This document shows, one piece after another, positions 1 to 13,188 of a stretch of DNA of 64,000 nucleotides. The notes under the pieces are model-generated. The model was not told the DNA's origin. It made no database searches and saw nothing but the letters and a program-made list of their open reading frames with translations. The stretch's first letter is position 1. Every line of letters begins with the position of its first letter. Origin of the DNA: Trematomus loennbergii (lineage: Eukaryota; Chordata; Actinopteri; Perciformes; Nototheniidae); NCBI GenBank assembly GCA_012861695.1, contig JAAOOA010000002.1:37326347-37390346 (forward strand). The letters run 5' to 3'. A program made the translations under genes and the position numbers.

Positions 1-1940
1 TTTGGAGCTGTTGCAGGGGCTCAGCAGGGGCTCCTCTCTGAAAAGGCCTGCCAATTAAGTTGAACCGGTGCCAACAGAGAGCGGATCTTTATTTATCCTT
101 GTAATAAACATTCGGAGCTTACTAATCATCGGTCTCCACTGGTTTAACCAGAGTTCCTTTGTCCATGTCCTCCATAAAAGTAAGGCTAATGTCCAAAACG
201 TGTCCAGGAGGCAGGACACTTTCTAATGGTATTAACATTCAACTGTGAGCCCCTTTCCTCGGGGAGACAGGGAAAACAAAAATTAAATATCATTATTTAT
301 TTTTCGTACAATTTTGAATAGCCTAGATTTGATCCACATTATTCAATAGTGCAGCAGACTCTCATAAAATTCCATGCTCTATATTTGTTTACAATATGCG
401 TCATACACATTAATAAAAGGAAACGATTGAGTTCGCACAATTGCCTTCTGCCATTTTTTCATTCTTGGACAAGGACCATCATGGCTAAAAGCTTTACTCT
501 CTATTATTTAGCTCAAGTAAAATATGATGGAGTGGCTTTTCCATATTAGAAAAACAGGAGAAGGCTGGGGATATTTGGCAATATGTTGTCAAAGTTGTTC
601 CTACATATTGAAATGTAGTTCTGATTCATCTTTTTGAATTAAAAAGAAATTCATAAATGTGCATGTATTTTGACTCATGCCATTATACTGTGCTTCAGCT
701 GTATTGCGACAACCAAAATGCGACTGATGCAATCCTCAGCTAACCATGTGATCTACAACGCCAATCTATTCTTAGCACTTCTTCTACCTTTTAGCTTACT
801 TAATACTTAAATACACACATCTGTTTCATTCCCGTCACTCTTTCTCTCTTGATCTGATGTTTCTCACTTTTACACATGTCCCATTCACCGCTCCCTTCCT
901 CTTCTCGCTCTCTCATTCTCACACTCCTCTTCTCCCTGTGTGATGTAAGAGCTTTGAGACAGCCGCCCCAGTCTCTTTAGTTGATGCAATGGGTCAGCTT
1001 AGCATTCTCTCTATCAAGGCACAACTACGCAAACGGTGACGGTGCGTTTGATATATTGAGATGTTACCCTCTGCCTCTGCTTACACGAGGGGATACGAAT
1101 AACAAGGCAGCAGATAAATGCCAAACAGCCCTAGCAAAATGGGGCAGATAATCCTCTGTTCTAGGCCCTTGTGAAGACCGGAGAGAACCAGAGAGATGTT
1201 TCACCTGTCGGTCTGCTCCAGCCCGCTTTTAACTCCCCTGGGGTCACATGCCCGGGTACACAGCCCAACGCACTCACCTGCATAATAGTATTGTCCTCCT
1301 ACTGTTTTATTTTCTACTTCCCTTAATGACAGGACACGCACTCCCCCTGAAGGGATAATGTTATTGATTACCAAAAATCCTGGAGACAACTTGGTAAAAA
1401 AGAAATAGAGCAAATAATGACACAGAGCTTTATTCAATGTTGTTTGTTACACCCCATTCGTCTTTTGCAGACAACTTTAACAGTAACGCTTTAATCATAA
1501 TGGCGGTCACATTTGAAAATCACATATAAACAGTTCTTATTATGTGCAGGAATGCCAGTATGTGCTCTCATTATCCAGATGTAGTAGCAAAGATACAGGA
1601 GGCCAATCTGCTGCAGTAATGAGTGAATATTGATTTAGAAAGATCCCTCTTTATCTGATTTTACCCCACAGCGATATTAGAAGCTTCACAAAAGGTGTAT
1701 TAAATTAATCAACTTCAGCCAAGAGTCATTATAGCCACCCTCACCCATTTAAAATCCTCACATAATTTGAGTCTGTTGCTGTCAGAGAAACAGAAGCCAC
1801 AATCAAGCCCACATTATAGTCATTGTGTTATGGTTGGTGCGTGTTTACAAACACTATACCGTATTTATCTGTTACCCACTAAGCCTGCTTTAATAAGTAT
1901 TCTGTGCCGACCTCTGTCTTTGTCCTTTCTTGCTTCACAG
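1..1940 (+). other. Upstream intron of tenm4 (partial)
   Basis: No exon, RNA gene or recognisable mobile element seen. A pyrimidine-rich stretch lies at about 825-945. The 3' end reads as a normal acceptor (tgcttcacag at 1931-1940) for exon W1. The preceding EGF exons must lie further upstream. A very short exon for the teneurin splice site between EGF7 and EGF8 could hide here, but I could not identify one. Confidence 0.75.
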
Positions 1941-2087
1941 AGGGCTGCCCTGGTTTGTGCAATGGAAATGGTAGGTGCACTCTGGGTAACAACGGCTGGT
2001 TCTGTGTGTGCCAGCTGGGCTGGAGGGGCAATGGCTGTGACACCTCAATGGAAACTGCCTGCAGTGATGTCAAGGACAACGATGGAG
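1941..2087 (+). CDS. tenm4: tenm4 exon W1: EGF-like repeat 8
   Basis: This exon encodes the last EGF-like repeat of the extracellular stalk and the start of the Cys-rich linker. The reading is [15 protein letters not shown], then [16 protein letters not shown], then [15 protein letters not shown], with the six cysteines of an EGF fold correctly spaced. In the family, EGF repeats 1-8 form the stalk, and repeats 2 and 5 carry the unpaired cysteines for dimerisation; this eighth repeat packs against the globular superfold. The exon is 147 nt. It begins with the last two bases of a Glu codon after tgcttcacag and ends with one base before GT at 2088. That base joins the first two of W2 to make an Asp codon, giving DNDGDGLVDC. 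No lesion is seen. Confidence 0.93.
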
Positions 2088-2972
2088 GTAAAATCACAAA
2101 CAACACACACAGTAATGCCTTCTTACACTGGCCAATAATCAACAGGGACTCTTAACTGGACATGATTTGACTAAATAATACACTTTTTGTGCTTGAGAAT
2201 ATACTGTCCCTGCTGTATGCTTTCCAGGCTCAGTTGTACAATTATGCAGGGGTGGTGAGGATGAGGAATGGTTTGCAGTCAATCACCTGGACAACAGGTT
2301 TTTATTGAAAAGCAGAGTAGTAGCCTGCAGCCCTGAGCAGGCGCTGGCCCTAGGAGGAAGTCTCTGCTCTGCCCTCTTAACTCGCCCCGAGCAGAGCCAG
2401 GCACACACACAAAGCCAGCCGGGGGTTGCACCTCTCTGGGGGCCAAGTGGAAGACGTGACTTCCTTTCTTCCAGACCTCATTTTTGGGCTTGAGCTATGT
2501 GCTAGCATCCCTTATTCATGGAGAGACTGTTTGTCCCCCCCCCCCCCCCCATCCCTGTGCAGGAACTACAAGCCCTTCACTGGCAAACAAGGGGTGCTGC
2601 TGGGGATTTGACTGACTCCTGACAGCAGGGTTTATTTTTATCACCCATCTGGCCAGATAGGTCCCTGAAAGCAAAGGGTAGCGAGTCCAATGACCCACTT
2701 TAGCAAAGTAAAGTGCATTGCACAGCAGCTCTTTCTGTCTCTTGTAATTTCATCTAAATTAAAGACAGAGAACCTCAAGCAGTTCTAGAGGTGTTCAAGT
2801 ATTCTCCAGGATGAGATGTTCCTAATGTGGCTTTACTCCTGTAATAAAAGAGCAGTCAAAATGAATAATGCCCCAGTGGCTCAAACATATACGCTTAGGT
2901 TATTTTGCCAGGTGTGTGTCCAGGCTGTTGTATAATTACAGAGTGTGTGTGGGACTTGTTTGACCTTGTCAG
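2088..2972 (+). other. Intron W1-W2
   Basis: Intron of 885 nt with donor gtaaaa and acceptor ttgtcag. It contains a 16-nt C run at 2535-2550 and nothing else recognisable. Confidence 0.85.
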
Positions 2973-3189
2973 ATGGCCTAGTGGACTGCATGGATCCAGA
3001 CTGCTGTCTGCAGGCAACCTGTCACACCACCTCTCTGTGCGTTGGCTCGCCGGACCCCCTGGACATCATCCAGGAGACACAGATGTCCTCTACACAGAGC
3101 AACTTGCAGACTTTCTACGACCGGGTGCACTTCCTGGTGGGCAGAGACAGCACCCACATCATCCCTGGTGCCAACCCCTTCGACGGCAA
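2973..3189 (+). CDS. tenm4: tenm4 exon W2: Cys-rich region and linker to the TTR-like domain
   Basis: Encodes the short Cys-rich segment after EGF8 and the helical linker to the transthyretin-like domain. Visible motifs are [53 protein letters not shown] and NPFDG. The paired CC and downstream single cysteines match the family pattern, and [13 protein letters not shown] is the teneurin-4 form of a segment that reads differently in teneurin-2 and -3. The exon is 217 nt, phase 1 in and phase 2 out. The donor is cut before gtgagtg at 3190; the two leftover bases 'aa' plus the first base of W3 make Asn. Frame is intact. Confidence 0.93.
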
Positions 3190-6100
3190 GTGAGTGACTC
3201 GTGCTTTTCTCTCCCCAGACACCACGCAGTGCTACATCCTGTAGGACAAACCTGTTTTTCTCCTTTCATGTGTCAGTTTGAAAATGAATTCAGCTTCTCG
3301 GAGTGCTCGACTTTGATTCTATACACTCATTTCAATTAGATGAAACAGTGATTCCGTCTGAATTTGTATTATGGCTAACATTTGTTTTAAGCAATGACAT
3401 TTCAGCTGCAAGCAAATATCAATCAGTGGCTTTTATATTTATGTAGGCCAGTGCAATTAAGATGCTAAGGTTATCTCACAGCAAATGGCAGAAAACGTAA
3501 GAAAAACCCCAAACTAATATGGCTGCGATATTGGCAGTTGAGGCAGTGACTGTTGGTGTGAATGGGTAGTAGGATGATGGACAGATGGCGATAGACAAAC
3601 ATAGAATATGACAAAACGCAGATAGCATTCCTTTCCTTGAAAGGCATCTCATATTCATGTATTGTGATTACTTTTACTGTAATCCATCTGAGGCCCACTC
3701 CCAGAGGCAGAGCCCACGACACCCCAGCCATGGAATCTGAGGCGCTTTCATATCAGGCAGGATGGCTGTCAGGGTCCCATAAGACTCCCCTGCCTCTTTT
3801 TCCTTTGTCTCCTTCTCTTTTCATCTTTAATCGCTTGTGATTCTGTGTCACCTTATTTGCATTCCACTTGCTTATGGATCTCTCTCATCTCGGCTATTAT
3901 ACTCCTGTGAAACAAACAGACAACAGTCAGAACAAAAATAAATTGAGAAAATAATTTGAGAACATTTCACATTTTGTCTCTGGTAGAAAATGTGTCAAAT
4001 GTCAAAAACAGTGGACATATCAAACAAATTCACCAGCATAGAGATGTTACTTTAAGTCTTTTAATATAAATGTTTCCAAATTGATGGCACAGGGTTATTG
4101 TTGCAGACATTTCTATTTTTGGTCCAGCAGAGCTGTTGCTTTGTTCTTGAAGAGAAAATAGATTTGCAATTAGCTTTGCAAGATCATTTCCATTACTAGA
4201 TTTAGCTAAACAGCATATCTTTGTATTGGATGCTTTTTGAAATGTGTGGATAAATGTTTGCTACCCCAATGGTGCCCATCTTACCTCTCTGTTTGCAGTA
4301 AAACATATTTTATCTCTGAAATTACATATTCACATGTGGTACCTTCATTTCTTAGTCATCAGACCGAAATCACCCAGTTCGCAGTGAGATCAAAAAAATG
4401 GATTACTTCAACTGTCATCAAACTCTGCCTGATCCTGAACTATTTGCCGTCGTGTCAGCCCATACTTGAGAAAAAGCACTTGTAACACACTTTGTGACAT
4501 TTTGCCTCATTGACATTTTTCTGGCTCTCGAGAACCACTCAACATTTTGCAGTTCTTCACTGGACAGAGGACGAGGCGCAGAGGGTTGAGTAATACTCCT
4601 GTCTCTCTCACAAGAAGATGCAGCCATAAATAAGTAAAGTCAAGAATCCAGAGATGAGCTGCAAGATTGGAGGCCTCAGCTCACCTAAAAATATCAGTGA
4701 TAATCTATTATTCATGCTGGGTATTCATTCCCCACCCACTGACAGATATGAGCGATTATGACAGGGTGCTCTAGGCTTCAGATGAGCCTTACAGGCACGC
4801 TTTCAGCATCTTCCTGATATGCCTGCCCTGGTCACCTGATCATCTTTTTATTGATCCATTAACCACTTCCTCATGCTAGTAGACATGTTGGAGTGCTATT
4901 TCTGATGTTTCCCACCACAAAAAGCTGCAAAGGTGCCACTGAATAAAGCATCTGCCACTGCATAAAACGTCTCGACTCTCCACCATGACACATAATACAA
5001 GAGACTGCCGAGGCCCAGCAGCGGATGCTGGCTTGAATAGTAAACAGGGACTTTGTCTACGGAACAATTTGGCCTAAGATTTATAGCTGGCTGTTAACAG
5101 CATGCAGAGCTGTTCGCTTCATTTACAGGCTTGCTCTTTTATTATTATTTTGTTCAGAACTCTTTTATTAGCATTAGTTTCAAAAACCTCTCGTTTGTTT
5201 AGTTCTCGGTGTTTGCTAGGCCTTTTAGCAGCGTTACAATTTGGAGAGCTAAAATTGACGATGACGTCTCCTAATTTGACCTTACTCCTCGGTGTGCTTG
5301 GTAACATGCAAGGCGGGGAAAGAGTGCTGCAGTAACATTTGCATACGGGTCTACCCTACAATCAGGTCATTTGCGTAGATAATTATGTTTTTGTTTGCTG
5401 GGATGGTATTCATCATTTAAAGTTATCTCTACTTAGGCCTGGCATGCATTGTTTATTCTGTCTGAAAGCCTACTGAGCAGCGTAGCTCTTTAATAAATAC
5501 ACGCTAATGTAAACTGCTGTATGTCTTTGAAGCTTATTTGTGAAATGATCTTCGTACCAAAGGTTGTTCAATTTCATAAAAAATCATTTATTTTCGTTTT
5601 TGCTTATTGTGAAATTGATTGAGTCAGTTCGGAACAGCTTGTTCGAATGATGCAAATTCATCATGTCAAAAGTATGTGAAGCGATGAGGGGTATCAGCTT
5701 CATGCATTAACATAACTTACATGACATCCATGATAAAACCCGAGGACTTGACTAGAATAAGACTTGTTATCCATAATACTCCTTTAAAAAACTTAAACTG
5801 CAGATGATTTCCAGCTGAGTTAATTTTCCACAGCTTGTCCTCACTTTGCCCTCTGTGGATGATGTATGATAGACTGGAGGTTGGAGATACTGTGAAGTCC
5901 CTTTTGACTTTGTGAATCCTGTCGGACTAGTGAAATCTCATACGGAGGGGAAGTTTCTGCAGCGAGCGCTTCACGCTTCCTTTGCTGCTCTTTCTCTCTG
6001 TTCTATTTGATGTCAATATTTAAATCATTTGTCTTGACAGCGAGGAATCATCTCCCCATGTGGTTCACAGAAGCAGGAAGGAGATAGTTCCACTTACCCA

Positions 6101-7223
6101 GCTCCATCTGAAGAAAATGTGGATGATTGCCTCTTCAAACAAGTCTCTAAAATAAACTGTCGGCATGAATGATTAATCGTAAACAGCAAGGCCAGTGCTG
6201 GGTTAACTCTAGTAGTAGTAGTTTTTTCTAAAGGTATTTTTGGGCCAGCGGGCGTTTATTGGAGATCTTAAGAGTTGAAAGGGGGAGACAGAGTGGAGGA
6301 CTTTTAGTAAGAGATTCGAACCGGCTATGCAACTCAAGTAGTAATTCTAAGGAAATGCATCCAGAAAGATCTTTGGGTGTGATTCCAAAGATTTAGAGCA
6401 GTATCTCCTTGCTTGTTTACAGTGCAGTAGTGGACATCCAAGGTCTTCTGAAGGGGATCTGGCCTAATTAACATAAAAGTGGGTTTCTGGGGACCATGAT
6501 AGTGTGGGGTGAATGATCTTGCCTCTGGTAAGGACATGTTGAGGGCAGCTACTAACACGCTAGTGTTAATTGTTTCCAGTACGTGGCATTGTTTAAGACC
6601 CAAATGTATTAAAAATAGCCATGGTCTAATGACAAAGTGGCAGTAAGGTATTTGTTAGGGGACTGATTTTTTGCAAACGACTACAGAAACGGTTGCTGAC
6701 CATGAGTTGGGCCTTTGCTAATGACATGGGCAGAATTCGACAAGGGGGGCGTGATACAGCAAGGTCTCCACTCATCAGTTCAGTAAGATTAGGAGGTGAA
6801 TTTGGAAGACTTCCCACTATTGATTGGGGGGACTGATGATCAGATCTAATTTATGCAGCTAGAGACCTGGTGTCAGTCTGGAAATCTGTCAAGGTCTTGA
6901 TAACCAGCCAAGCAAGTCTTGCAATCTGCAGTCCTATTATTTCCCTCTCCTGCCTTCTATAATGGAAAAGATAAATGCTCTTTTTTTAATTAGTGAAAAA
7001 GCAAAGGAAAGCTTACTTATCTCATTATCCTTTTATTCTGGATATAAAAACCCTTGGAGACTTCCTAGGCGGTGTAAGTGTGGTCTGCTTCTGTTATGAC
7101 TGTTTGCTTTATTGTATACAGTATTTACTTTAGATAACATCCATACTTGTGTATTTTCGTTTTTTCTTTACATTTCTGTAAATATATAACCATTGTAACT
7201 GTGTTGCTCTTTCTCCCATGCAG
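3190..7223 (+). other. Intron W2-W3
   Basis: About 4.0 kb with donor gtgagt and acceptor ttctcccatgcag. I see no coding exon, RNA gene or clear transposon end. Open frames here are short and none resembles a known protein. Confidence 0.8.
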
Positions 7224-7343
7224 CCATGCTTGTGTCATTCGTGGACAAGTGGTGACCTCAGACGGAACACCGCTGGTTGGTGTCAACATCAGTTTCATCA
7301 ACAACCCGTCCTATGGATACACAATCACTAGACAGGATGGAAG
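7224..7343 (+). CDS. tenm4: tenm4 exon W3: transthyretin-like domain, first part
   Basis: Encodes [19 protein letters not shown], then [20 protein letters not shown]. This is the carboxypeptidase-regulatory/transthyretin-like beta-sandwich that sits at the base of the teneurin superfold; the '[13 protein letters not shown]' and 'Y.YTITRQDG' strands are diagnostic. NIS in VGVNISF is a conserved N-glycosylation sequon. The exon is 120 nt, enters in phase 2 after ttctcccatgcag and leaves in phase 2 (two bases 'ag' before gtaaga). Those two bases join the first T of W4 to give Ser. Frame is intact. Confidence 0.93.
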
Positions 7344-10300
7344 GTAAGAGCCCTCTTCCTCATACTCACACACAGACACATACACACCAAAACAATGGAT
7401 GGAATGCAACTATGCATTGCCTAAAGATGATGATATTTATATTATTGTCATATAGACTGTTGTTTGACTGTGCTGTGTTCTAATGATGGGAGGGAAAAAC
7501 ACAGTTGCCACAGCAAACTGTGCCGCCATTGATCTGCTTTGTGCTTTCATTTGGTCCAATTTTGGAGTTCTCGGCTCAATTCCCAGAGAAATCAAACAAA
7601 GCCCTTCTGGTACACTCATAAGTTATGCTTCAGTAGCAGCAGGGAGGGGAAAGAATAAAATATGCCAAATAAAATCAGCTCAGTGGGCCTATATAGGGCC
7701 GATGGACATTATTTATATGACAATTGAAGCTTTAGAGAAGGTTTAAGCCACAGACCTGCAATTAATTTGCCTTGCATCTTCTTTGTGTAGCTTAATAATA
7801 TATTGTTGCTATAGATGGTATGGTGGAAAATGAATCCTAACCTTATTAAATTGTGTAGTGGTTTTAAATCTATGTAAATTAAACAAATGCATGTCCACCA
7901 ACATTTCCACTATCCTCGTTGTACGATTCCACATATGTTCTGTAAGAAACAGGAAACCTTGTATCTCAACTCAGTGCAGTACCACCAAAAACCCTCGAAT
8001 GAAAGTGTTGAAATATTGTAATGAAATAAGTGAAGAAAAGTCTGAGTTCCCTGGCTTTCTTTGAGCCATTCTTTGCCAGCTGCTTTGGCACCAGTAGAGT
8101 TTCTCAGAAAAAATCCAAACAAAAACCACAGACTGGTTTAGATGTGCTTCTTGGAGTGAAAAGAGAACATTGGGTAACATTGTCTCCATGAATTATTTTC
8201 TTTTCTGAATAATGTTTTTGGATCACATTGCGCACAGTCACAACCTCAAATCCCTCTCTATCTGTTGTAGTAATGTTATAAGTCCTCGTGGCACACCCTG
8301 CCCCCCCATCACAGCGGAGCATGTCTTGGTGTTTGCTCTCCAAGCCCCACTTCCTCCCGACACTTTTATCAGTCACTGACACTCTAAAGGCCCACATCTT
8401 TGCCGCCTGTTTGATTTTAATCATTCTTGCCTCCCCTCATTTCATTCCATCTCCTTTTTTTTTTACAAAAATCTTTCATCTACACCTCATCATCGTCACC
8501 TTACTCACTTCTCCATCCCTTCACGCTATCCCTCCTCCAATCTTCCACTGCCCTTGAGCCTTCCTTTCTGGGCAATACTCTTTTACTTTTCCCTATATGT
8601 TCCTTGAACCCTAGGTCTCATGTCCTTTCCACTGCACTGCCTTCGCTTCATCTCTATCCTTTCCCCCTTTATGCGTGTCCCGTTTTTCTTATGCATCACT
8701 CCTTTTCTACCCTTTGCAAAAGCTCTATACTGTTTTTCCCCCTTCCAGCATATGTGCAAACACTACTCCATCTCCCAGGTTTGCCTGTAAACATGCCCAG
8801 TCTCCTGCAACTCCCCTGCAATCACTGTAAACCGGCTCAGTGCAGCGTGAAATCAGAAATGCACCTGTTCAGCCACTTAGAAATGGGAAAGCTGTCTCAA
8901 CTCATTTTTATGATGTGTTCTTTATTGTCCAAGGGCTTAGCTTTTAAATTACCTTTTCCACTATCTTGAAAAGTTTCTGGCCTAAACAAAAGAGGTTGAG
9001 CATTGTTTCTTTACAGCTGCATAGCCATTTTCTGCCTTTTAAGCTATTCTCCAATAATGACAAGAATGCTGACGTGGATTCCAGCTTATTAAATGATTAT
9101 GTGCTTGGAAGAACCTCTGTAAGAGACATGATATAAATGGGAAATCAGTATACACTTGGCCCCTTGGCAGTTTGTAAAAAAATATCCCAAAAAGGGTGCT
9201 GTGATGTCCACATCTCACATGTACTTATAATATCCTATCCTTTGTATGTGTTTTGTCCTTACGTTTTTTATGTAGACAATGGGCACCCTTGACAAAATGC
9301 TTATGTGTTATATTAGTTTATAAGTGCACAAGAATATTGTATTTGAGGCTACACTAGAGCTTAAGTGCCTCTTCAGCTATTACTTAAGCATTAATACTGT
9401 CTTTATTCACTTTTACTAAACGTATGTGTCCTTGGTTTACGTTAACATCAAGTAGATCGTGTCCATCCCAGTATAATTGTACACTGGCTGAGAAATGATT
9501 ACATTACATGTCACTTGTTAGACGCTTTTATCCAAAGCGACTTACATACTCAATACTGTGGGCAATCCCCACAGGAGCAATTTGGGGTGAAGTGTCTTGC
9601 CCAGGGACACAACGACATGCTGACTGCTGTGGGGTTTGAACCTGTGCCCCTGATCCGAACACCAACGCACAACCCACTGCACCACACGCCTCCCTATGAT
9701 CAGCTGTAATTTGTATAAGCCGCGCCAAATTCATTGGCAGGGTTAACTCCTTGAGCCTGATGCATTCCCTGAGGGCACAAGTGAGCAAGGCTGTTGTAGC
9801 TTTATACGTTTTGTCACATGGCTTAAGGCTGTTGTCATGATTGATAACAGCCAGTGAATCCCTGCATCGATTGGCCACGATGCCCATGGCTATCTGTACA
9901 GAAGTGTTATGAGCGTGCGTAGCCTTAGCCTGCCAGGTGTCATGCAGACTGACCGGCTGCAGGTGTACGGCTCCTGACGGATCATGGCTACACAAGCGAA
10001 TGACTGTCACGACCCCTATCCTGTCTGCGCCACCCCGCTAGTGGACAACCTCACATCCAGACAAGGGCAAAACAAAAATAGCCAATCAGATGTTTAGCCT
10101 TAACGCAGGTTAACTTGGAAGCTATTTAAAATACCTTAAATCAGGGGATATTGCCTTATTTCGAGGCCACTATTTGGTTCTTTTCCCTGTAATTTGGTAA
10201 AAATACTTCCTGTGTGCGATGCGGCCCTGTCCCAGGGGCCTATAGGTGACCAGGTGCTAATTGGCTCTTAGAAAGAAGTGACAAGAAGTGCAGAAACTGG

Positions 10301-11007
10301 GCACAGGTGCAGGCATGCTGTTATAGCCAGGCAGCAGTTACAGATGATGAAATGGCCAGAGCAGGCTGTTTACTGAGACTCTCTCAAGTCAGACCAGAGG
10401 CAGAGGCCCTTAAATTCAACAGTGGAGGGGATTGCATTGCAGGGCTTTTAGACTGATGTTAAAGTGGACAGCCTTCATCTATGGGATCGATAGAGAAGTG
10501 GTGGCTGCCTCCCTCCTGCAGCACAAATCTCTTTCTCTCACATGTATAAATGTGAGCACAGGCGCAGTGCATTACACACAGATGGGGGTGAAACAGCCAT
10601 GTCTGGATTTATAGCAGACATCTACTATTTTCCATTCAGCAAAGAAAATCTACAGATTAGAGATGTATTAAGAAATGCGGATCTAACATTGTGATTAATC
10701 CCATTGTATTTTTAGCCTTTGTCTGCCTAAAAGATGCTATATACTGGAATACAAATCCTTTCAAAGCATTAATTTAATAAAACATGGAATGTATTAAGGT
10801 TTGATCTGTTATAACTACCGTTAATTAGAAAACAGTCATTATATTCACAGTAAATTGTTGCATGGCTTAATCCTCAACACACAGCAGATTACACGCATTG
10901 CTAATGGGAATTGTCACTGTATTTATTAGAAAAATATATAATCCATCTTCTCTGTATGCGAGTCAACATTTATCCTCTCTGACACTGTGTGCACGTCTGT
11001 GTTCCAG
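7344..11007 (+). other. Intron W3-W4
   Basis: About 3.7 kb with donor gtaaga and acceptor gttccag. It holds a pyrimidine-rich, low-complexity stretch at about 8420-8780 and a dispersed fish repeat at about 9498-9700. The adjoining 9710-10020 is unusually GC-rich for this intron, but no gene is recognised in it. Confidence 0.8.
9498..9700. repeat. Dispersed teleost repeat (SINE-like, family not named)
   Basis: Starts with acattacatgtcacttgt and contains gacgcttttatccaaagcga followed by cttacat, a block scattered widely in ray-finned fish genomes. It then runs through a 'gaagtgtcttgcccagggac' block and a 'gggtttgaacc' stretch that resembles a tRNA T-arm, ending near ccactgcaccacacgcc. I recognise the repeat from its motifs but cannot name its Repbase family without a search. 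No target duplication is clear. Confidence 0.6.
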
Positions 11008-11269
11008 TTTTGACTTGGTGACCAATGGGGGCATAGCCATAGCCCTGCACTTTGAGCGCTCTCCATTCATCACCCAGGAGCACACTCTCTGGTTGCCATG
11101 GGGACGCTTCTTTGTCATGGATACCATTGTCATGCGGCATGAGGAAAATGATATCCCTAGCTGTGACCTGAGCAGCTTCACCAGGCCGAGCCCCGTGGTT
11201 TCCCCGGCGCCGCTCACCGCGTTCGCCGGCTCCTGCACCGAGAGGCGGACCGTCGTACCCGAAATCCAG
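11008..11269 (+). CDS. tenm4: tenm4 exon W4: TTR-like domain end and start of FN-plug
   Basis: Encodes [20 protein letters not shown], then [50 protein letters not shown] and VVPEIQ. It completes the transthyretin-like sandwich and enters the FN-plug region that seals the barrel. The stretch '[22 protein letters not shown]' is close to teneurin-4, where teneurin-2/3 have an aromatic-rich WIPWNVFYVMDT form. The exon is 262 nt: one base completes the Ser codon, then 87 codons, ending in phase 0 before gtaact. GC content rises sharply in the second half (about 11180-11260) with no effect on the frame. Confidence 0.92.
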
Positions 11270-12673
11270 GTAACTGCCCCCCCCCTCTTCACTGCCCTGC
11301 AGGATGTGATCTACATGGGTCTGTCCTCCAAATGATTCATGACACACATCTGGGGGAGCCCCCTGAAGACTGTTCATCAAGTACAAGTGTAATAGTAACT
11401 GTGGCTCATGGCAGTGCTGTGATTTTATCTCTCCGGTGTAATTGGTCTGCGGAACTTGGACAATTTACAATGTGCATTGTACTGTCTCAGTGCGGAGTGA
11501 TGATGATTACCTGACTCACAGAAAACAGCCTGGACATTTTTTATTTCTCCTGGGTTGTAGTCTACTAGACTAGGCATACGAGTACCAGTGTAAAGGATTT
11601 GCTTTTGTCTTTTTTAACTTTATATATTTTTATATTTGGCTATGTGTCTATGTGTTGAGCCTTTGTGTGCAGGTGAAAGTGTGGCTACTGTATCTCTAGC
11701 AGGCATCTCTGTGCCCTTCTAATTACTTTGTCTCCAACTTTGTTCATATGATTTATGGCATATCAGTGAATTACTATGCAGTCCTGTCTATTTATGGAAG
11801 CCCTGTATTTGCTATCCCAAGAGCTGTAGGAACATCATAAAGGAGCATCACCCAATTCAAGCCTGTCCTTATGAAAGGGAATTCTAATAATTAACTAGGC
11901 ATGGCCACACTCTGTGAACACTTAAAAAGAAACATGTCATAAGTGACGTGTCCTCTGACCGAGGCTATTAGCTATTTACATTTTTACTTTACATTTTATT
12001 CTGAGGAGACAAACAGAGGTCACTAAATCAAAGCAGAGAGTTGTTCAATCAAACCGTTGCTGTCGACTCTTGATCCTAAATATGAGCAATGTACAACAGC
12101 TGCTGACCTACTGTTGTATCATCAGGAGGTTGTAGGTCTTACATTAGGACAACTCCCAAGGCCACCACGTATCTCCCAGTTTAACTGTATTACTCTATAT
12201 ATAATCGGACTGCACAAGCTCCGGCCCCAAGGGCAATCTTGTAATGCCATTGTCATATGGATTGCAGGGAAGACTGTTGTCCTAATGAAGGGCTTACTAT
12301 TAATAATTCAATAATGAAATACTCACTGGAGTACATAATGAAGAAATCCTTCATTGGATTCCTTGTAATGCATGAAAATAATTGTCCTCTAATTGACGCT
12401 CTTATCTTCCCTCGGAGCCATATATTTGGTGGGAGGCAAGGCAATGAAAAATATGTGAAAAAAGGTGGTAGTGGCCACTGACCAAAGGATTGACAAATTG
12501 ATAATCTGCGTGAAAAAAAGGACACACAAAGGCCTGTTATTAATCCTGACACACCAACACTGGAGAAAATAGATTTCTAAGCTCTTTAGGATATACAATT
12601 CCTTTCAGCTGGCTTAAGGATTTATGTTTTCATTCCGTCATTTATAAGCTTTGTTTTTTTGTTTCATCCATAG
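11270..12673 (+). other. Intron W4-W5
   Basis: About 1.4 kb with donor gtaact and acceptor tttcatccatag. No repeat, RNA or coding feature recognised. Confidence 0.82.
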
Positions 12674-12941
12674 TCTCTGCAGGAGGAAGTCCCCATACCA
12701 GGGACGGATATTAATCTTGGCTATTTAAGCAGCAGGACTCCAGGTTACAAGTCAATACTGAGAGTGACCCTCAGCCACACCTCAATCCCTTTCAACTTGA
12801 TGAAGGTTCATCTTATGGTGGCTGTGGAAGGCAGGCTCTTCAGAAAGTGGTTTCCTGCAGCTCCAAACCTCTTGTATTACTTTGTCTGGGACAAGACTGA
12901 CGTCTACAGCCAGAAGGTCTATGGCCTGTCTGAAGCTTTTG
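12674..12941 (+). CDS. tenm4: tenm4 exon W5: FN-plug
   Basis: Encodes [27 protein letters not shown], then [40 protein letters not shown] and KVYGLSEAF. This is the FN-like plug inserted into the end of the YD shell; '[30 protein letters not shown]' is invariant across teneurins. The exon starts in phase 0 directly after W4's final Gln codon and ends with one base before gtaagg. Its 268 nt give 89 codons plus that base. Frame is intact. Confidence 0.93.
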
Positions 12942-13044
12942 GTAAGGCTTCAAGTGTATATTACATGGAATTCATGTAGATTTATTTGTATCCAGAACAT
13001 GTGTGGTTTACTAATGCTAATTGTATCCTTGCTTCTTTCTCTAG
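12942..13044 (+). other. Short intron W5-W6
   Basis: Only 103 nt, the one short intron in the window; donor gtaagg, acceptor tttctctag. All other introns exceed 400 nt. Confidence 0.92.
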
Positions 13045-13188
13045 TATCTGTGGGATTTGAGTATGAGTCATGTCCAGACCTTATTCTCTGGGAGAAGAGG
13101 ACTGCTGTTCTTCAGGGCTACGAAACCATTGCCTCCAAACTGGGAGGATGGACTATTGACAAGCACCACGCTTTAAATATCCAGAGTG
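13045..13188 (+). CDS. tenm4: tenm4 exon W6: FN-plug to propeller junction
   Basis: Encodes [20 protein letters not shown], then [26 protein letters not shown]. The 'SVG.EYESC..L.LWEKRT..LQGYE' and 'GGW..DKHH.LN' motifs mark the segment between FN-plug and NHL propeller in all teneurins; SKLGGW and HALNIQSG fit teneurin-4 best. 144 nt, phase 1 in and phase 1 out, so it is a symmetric exon whose skipping would keep the frame. Donor is gtgagt. Confidence 0.92.

Noticed and set aside
8427..8969. 180-codon plus-strand open frame in intron W3-W4
   Set aside because: Low-complexity Ser/Leu/Pro composition comes from a pyrimidine-rich tract; no domain and no splice context.
10963..11386. Minus-strand frames across exon W4
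   Set aside because: Shadows of the GC-rich coding strand of tenm4.
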